Shown: piece after piece, positions 58,700-64,000 of the stretch
Numbering within the stretch: position 1 is the stretch's first letter
How the letters are laid out: each line of letters begins with the position of its first letter
Assembly (NCBI GenBank): GCA_012861695.1
Contig: JAAOOA010000628.1
Location: 62,001 to 126,000 of the forward strand
Reading direction: 5' to 3'
Length of the DNA: 64,000 nt
DNA from: Trematomus loennbergii
Lineage: Eukaryota > Chordata > Actinopteri > Perciformes > Nototheniidae
The notes under the pieces: model-generated
Told to the model about the DNA's origin: nothing
The model's database searches: none
The model's input: only the letters and a program-made list of their open reading frames with translations
Program-made: the position numbers and the translations under genes

Positions 58700-61600
58700 G
58701 TTCAGTCACGCGGACTGAGCGGGAGACGACGCGCCGACGTGACGTAACGTAAGGCAGTTCTTCTGTCTCTCTCTCCCAGGCAGGCAACCAGGCACCTATC
58801 TCTGCTGTATCCGATATCCACAGGCTGTGTATAAAAAGTATATATTCTATTATAAACAAATATTATAATCTCTAGTGGTTTAACTGACATGTTGTGAAAG
58901 CATATATTTGTGCTTTCACAGTGCTCAGATTTGACTCACCACCAGGGTAAGAGCCAGTGCTTTTATGGACAGAGAAGCTCAGCAACATGTTTCAGACATA
59001 GGCTGTAGGTTTCAGGTTGTTATGTTCTCATGAAAGAGACACAGAAATGCCATGGTAAGGACCAGGCCAGTGGAACATAATCTACAATATGGAACTATGG
59101 AAAGCAGTTGATATGATGGCATTTAACACAGCTGGGGAACAAGCTACACGGCTGTTTAAAGTGAACAGATACATAACATACACAGCTGCTCTGCGCATAC
59201 AATTATGGGGTAGCCTAGAGTATATCTATACCCATATTTTAATATGGAATAAGTCATTGCTTCTTATAACATGATTGTAATATATTATTTACATTCACAG
59301 TTAAATATCTCATACTTCTAATCATTTGTTTTAAGCAGCTGTACAGTGTGGTACTATGAACATGTATAAGAGGATAAATGCTGTCCCCAGTGTCGCCTAG
59401 CTGTCCACATTCAGGTTGTGTTTGTATGGTCTATACATGAATTAAAACAATATGAGTGGTACAGATGAATGACTGCCATTCTCCTAAAGTGTGTTAGTTA
59501 AGATTAAATCATTTCTTTACATTGGCTTAACATCTGTCATTTAAACAGTGGCACATTCCAGACTACAAAGAACACTTCTGATATGTGTAGCCATTTGTTT
59601 TTAACTGAAAGGTATGTTATATACCCTTTTGACATTATAGTTTTTCTTTCTGTTGGAGAAGATGGTTATTCTCAATGACTTTAAATGTGTACAAACTAAA
59701 CAATGAAGACCCCCTTTATGTGAACACATGATGTGTGAGTGTGAATGAAGACCAGTGAGAGGCCTCTGAGATGAGCTGTGTGAAGCTGACCTCACAGCTC
59801 CAAACCTGAATTTATTCCATTTCAACATGTACATATAAATTACAACCACAGAGATTCTTAGATGAAGTGTTCTGAGTGTTCTGTTAGTGATTACAGACAG
59901 TTAACAACATTACATCTTTACAGAGTCAGAACCATGAGAAACCTGCTGATCTGTCTCATACTGTCAGTCCTCACATCAGCTTTATCAAACCACATTAAAG
60001 GCTTAAAAATACTTAAAAAAGAACAAACAAAACCTTTGAAATACAGTTAGATTCAAGTTCTGTAAGAGACGTAAAAACAACATCAAAATGAAATGTACTC
60101 TAACTGCAAACAAAGTGGGATTCATCTGACGAGAACCTTTCACAACCCTTCCTTATTTACACATTATATACAGAACGCATGGCTTCATTCACAATTCTTA
60201 AAGAAAAGCTTGGAGCAGTCAAATCTGCAGTACAGGATGGAACAAACTGCTCTGCTATGCGTGTCCGATCATCCACTCTGATTTAAGGTAGCTTACTAAT
60301 TCACATGTTTTATGCAAAATACACCAACAAATCTTGCATCAACATTAGATTTGAAAAATAACATATTGCAGGATAAAAAAGAATATGCTGCTTAAAATAA
60401 CAAAGCAAAACAGCCATTAATATGACGTCATTACAGAAGATTTCCATGTGCAGTGAAAATAGGTACATATTTGTTTCTGAAATGAGCACAAGCACAGAGG
60501 TGAAACTTTGAAGTTACTAAAAGGTTGAATGTACACATATCAAAGATCAGCCGGTTCCTAAGCAAGTTGTGTGTTTCATGGCAAACATGGAAAAGCTACT
60601 TCCTTGTTCTTTGACAAACTGCCCTTACAGTGGTTGTTTTCTCCATTTTAAGAAGTAGTGCATGTGTTTAATAGATGTCCTCTTTTTAAAACCTGGTGTG
60701 TTTGGTTGCAGCCTGACTCCACTGTGGTGCTTAGCACAGTAGACCTGCAGGAAATGGCCCCTGAACCTGAGAACTGCCCCTTGTTAGAGAGCGGTGTGTT
60801 CAGAGGTGACTTCATGCTGCAATAGTGGGTGTGTCAAATTCAACCAAATAAGTCCTTACAAATTCAACAATCCTGCCTTTCTCATCATCTTAACAAATGT
60901 ATTCCATGAGTTTCCTCTGACGGCATGATCTTTCACTATGTTGCAAGAGAAAATACACATTAAGGAAATAATGATAAAAGGCGGGACCTTTCGGCAACAA
61001 TCAGACTGAATGGATGCGTCAGGTCCTATGTTGCTAGCCAAAGCATCTCCAAAGCAAGCAACTGTGCTCTCATGTCCATGCTCGAGCTGGTTTAAGGCTC
61101 AACACATAATCATTTGATCAATACTGGGATAGGAAATCCAACTGAGCTCATGCTCAGATTCTGATGAGGCTTTATACTAAACACATGTCCATCAACAGAT
61201 TCTTAACAGTAATGACTGGTAATCATTAAATTACCAGGATCTTTAATGTGACAATACCAGACTTAAAACAGCAATATCTTAACTGAGATAAAGTATTTTA
61301 CTTGTGGACTACCTTTGCAGCTCATCATTTCTCACTAGCTCTGCCGTGTGTGCAATAACTGTGGCTTGAAATCATTCCATTTCTAACACGTAATGCTTTC
61401 AAAGTAGAAGCATCAAAGTCTGAAATCCTGCTTTCATTACACCCCAAAGTTTTACATAAACACATGAATAACTTTGCTATTCCTACTGTAGAGCTTCACC
61501 AGTAACATCTGTCTAAAGGAGGGTGCTAGAGAAAAGTTCATAGAAGCTTTAAAACTAAAAGGTCTCCCTTGAAAAGAGATGGATGATCCCAATGGGACCA

Positions 61601-62060
61601 CCTGGTGAAATAAAGGTTTGAAATGAAATGAAAGGATTCCTCCATGATATTCTGGCCTGAGGTGGCACTGAAGGGAAGATCCTTTACCCGGTAACAAGAA
61701 TGAACTCTGCTCAGTAAATCTCATCTGCTCATTTGAATTTGATACTTCTAATGTTTTCTTATACTTATCTGGCGATGGTGGGACTGTGGAGCTATAAATA
61801 AAAACACCACAACAAGTCTCCTACGTACATTAGAGGTCATTCGTTAACAGTACTCACCACTCCGGGCTCTAACAGACAGTGGACTGACACCTCTGTCCTT
61901 AAATGGCATGAGAAACTTTTGTTCAAATCAAAGCCACATTTACTTTATTTACAATTTAAAACAACACACCATATTTATCTGTTTTTAAATATTACAATAT
62001 TGTTTCAGTCACCACCTTTACTAAATTAACTGGACTTAGGTTTGGACAAAAAACTTCCTA
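58700..62060. other. Intergenic region 5' of cdk1, no recognised gene
   Basis: Mostly unique-looking AT-rich sequence without convincing exons on either strand. A minus-strand AATAAA near 59813-59818 could end the 3' untranslated region of a gene lying beyond the window, but no coding exon is present to support that. Confidence 0.4.
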
Positions 62061-62079
62061 GAGTGAGTGAGTTAGACGT

Positions 62080-62634
62080 TATAGAGTGGTGCAGGAATGA
62101 GTCCTAAAACATGACTTAGCATTTTCCACTTCCAGTTCCCTCTTCTCGAAGTCAAAGGTTCATAGGACATGTTTTTATTTAGAAGCCTGAAATCATGTCT
62201 GTGGTTACACAAGCTTTAGAGATGTTCTTGTTTTATTCAAAGATATAAATGAAGTCTGTAATTACGATACTTGTGAATGTCTTAAAAACAGCGGTAGCTA
62301 ACAAGAGACTAAATAAACCTAAACATTATCATGCGGAGTCTGCCTTTATCTTAGCGGTGGTGACGGGCATTCATGTGACTGTGATGTAGTTCCTTTATAG
62401 CCAAAAACGTTTACTTCTGTCATAACATTTCATTTACACAACAAATATCATAAAGTGGTGTTAATATGTGGAGATGATCCTGCTGAACAGAACATCTAAG
62501 TATCATGACTGTTTGTTTGACACAGAGATTATTTTCTGCAATTATATGGAGATATCCCACTGTCTTTTTGTTGAGGGAGCCCTTGCGAGGCTAACTTCTG
62601 GGTTGGCCTACAGAAACACTGCACCACTCTCTAG
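62080..62634. mobile_element. Inverted-repeat element with TAGAGTGGTGCAG ends
   Basis: Left ATAGAGTGGTGCAGGAATGAG and right CTGCACCACTCTCTA are inverted. The interior resembles the 53818 copy and, distantly, the 55796 foldback family. No coding capacity. Confidence 0.75.
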
Positions 62635-62639
62635 AGTAG

Positions 62640-63920
62640 CATGCTATGCTCTGATTGGTCGGGGGATGAGTGTGTGTGTTTGGTGTGACAGTGTCCGCCA
62701 CTCATCTTATCTCCTAAAGGCCACACCTCTCTCAGTCTGTGTTTCGTTTGATCCTCCACCTCTGGGTGTGTCTCAGGCTCCACCCCCCTCTCTGAGGTCA
62801 GAGGTCAGCCAGCATCAGCAGCCTCTTCTTATTTTATAGATGAGATGAAGTGGAGAAGCACAGTTTCAGGGTGTATGGGTTGGATCCATCTGAAACCACA
62901 CACACAGACACAAACACAAACTATTGGACACCCTTGGCCAGGCAACATCACAGATAAATGAGTAATCAGCCATGCCCTATTTCTTCTATATTTCTGTGTT
63001 GTGTCTTCATTGTAATGCTTTGTGTGTTGTTTTTCATTGGTATTTAGTTAGCAGTTACTTTAGTTAGTCAGTGAAGCTGACTCTTTGAGGGGGATTTGTG
63101 TATTATGTCATATAATTACACATAAGTCATATATTTTCTTTTTTTGTAAAGATATGTTTTGGGCCAGAGAGTGCCTTTATCAGAGACACAGCGTTGAAAG
63201 AGGGAGGTAACTAATGTGTGCTTTAATATGTTAGCTTATTCTGTATTATTGCATGCCTTTTTGACCTGCTATGCCACTGTTGCTGGAACAATGTAAATGT
63301 CCCTGCTGTGGGACTAATAAAGGATTTCTGATTGGGATAGAGGGAGGATAGGATCACCAGGACCTCTAACCACTGGGCTATCCAGCAAACACAGCAGACA
63401 TTTATTTTCATCTGTGCAATGTCTCTTTAGTACATCTTTTGGTCTCACATCTTTAATAGCCACATTTAAGGAATAAAATAGTATATGTTTATGTCAATAT
63501 GAATATCATAATGTATAAACCTTGTATATTTTAAAGATGTCAAATCTAAAAACATTGTCTTTGTCCTTAAGCATGTCCTCAGTTTGTCTCTGCTCAGCAT
63601 ATTAGGGTATATGGTCAAGTAGCATGGATGGAAGGGCTCATTCTGTATCTGTAATAACTTTAATGCTCTTAATATTTATTAACAATATCACAAACCAAAG
63701 AGCGAGAACACCACAGATAAAACAGAGCAACACTCCGACACAGTCTGCATGTTGAAGAGATTGGGTCCTGTGGGGGAACTCCGTCCTCCTCCCTTTCATA
63801 ATGTTCAGTATGTATTTTACCATGATGACTTAAATGTGCAACAAATGACCCATGTTCAAAAGAAGTGGTCAAGTAATATGTGACTATCAGCAGTATGGAG
63901 AGGAAATGACAAGGCTATAC
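62640..63920. other. Intergenic, with a repeat tail near 63150-63350
   Basis: Contains a GGGCCAGAGAGTGCCTTTAT block shared with 50070 and a retroelement-like 3' tail (GTGGGACTAATAAAGGATTT near 63308). Nothing else recognised. Confidence 0.45.
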
Positions 63921-63922
63921 TT

Positions 63923-64000
63923 AAAGGAGAGGTGTCATGCTTTTCCGGTTATTACCCGTCCCCTTGTGTGTTATGAAGGTTTTTATGCATGTAAACGGTG
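63923..64000. mobile_element. Start of a MITE cut by the window end
   Basis: TTAAAGGAGAGGTGTCATGC resembles the left end of the TTAA-flanked MITE families seen elsewhere in the window; the remainder lies outside. Confidence 0.4.

Noticed and set aside
62468..62839. 123-codon plus-strand frame near the window end
   Set aside because: Its first half is the terminal-repeat element at 62080-62634 and the rest has no domain or splice signals that I could support.

Overview
This is vertebrate nuclear DNA, almost certainly from a ray-finned (teleost, probably percomorph) fish. Genes have short exons with GT-AG introns. The DNA is AT-rich with long (AC)n and (TC)n microsatellites, and it is full of short inverted-repeat DNA transposons typical of teleosts. 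There is no prokaryotic gene structure.

Four protein-coding genes are recognisable from spliced exons. (1) cyp17a1, minus strand, 2323-16683, 8 exons: steroid 17alpha-hydroxylase/17,20-lyase. (2) borcs7, plus strand, 17992-21222, 5 exons: BORC lysosome-positioning subunit. (3) nt5c2, minus strand, 33845-47195 plus an untranslated first exon near 48235: cytosolic purine 5'-nucleotidase, 17 coding exons that join in frame to 563 codons. (4) cdk1, minus strand, 49646-57918 plus an untranslated first exon near 58545: the mitotic cyclin-dependent kinase, 7 coding exons. The order cyp17a1-borcs7-(gap)-nt5c2 and the strands match the CYP17A1-BORCS7-AS3MT-CNNM2-NT5C2 block of tetrapods, but I see no trace of as3mt or cnnm2. 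That position (about 21.5-32 kb) is filled with nested transposons. These genes are conserved neighbours, not a joint pathway.

Layout: 1-2.3 kb hAT and LINE fragments; 2.3-16.7 kb cyp17a1, whose huge intron 2 holds a 32-bp minisatellite, a hAT element and a possible small spliced gene; 16.7-18 kb intergenic with a TTAA-flanked MITE; 18-21.2 kb borcs7; 21.5-32 kb a transposon graveyard with several levels of nesting, a large palindrome and a solo LTR; 32.3-48.3 kb nt5c2, with a 72-bp minisatellite, a 226-bp (TC)n tract and a split Tc1 element in its introns; 48.3-49.6 kb intergenic repeats; 49.6-58.7 kb cdk1, with hAT and foldback elements in its introns and a CCAAT/CHR cell-cycle promoter; 58.7-64 kb with no gene that I can recognise.

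As written, cyp17a1 carries four single-base frameshifts (all apparent deletions, three of them in mononucleotide runs) and cdk1 carries one single-base insertion, whereas nt5c2 and borcs7 are intact. Long-read consensus error is the simplest explanation, but the cluster in cyp17a1 deserves a check. I found no evidence of an entirely new biological system. The most novel-looking items are the candidate gene inside cyp17a1 intron 2, the nested transposon stack with datable insertion order, and microsatellites or minisatellites placed directly against splice sites.
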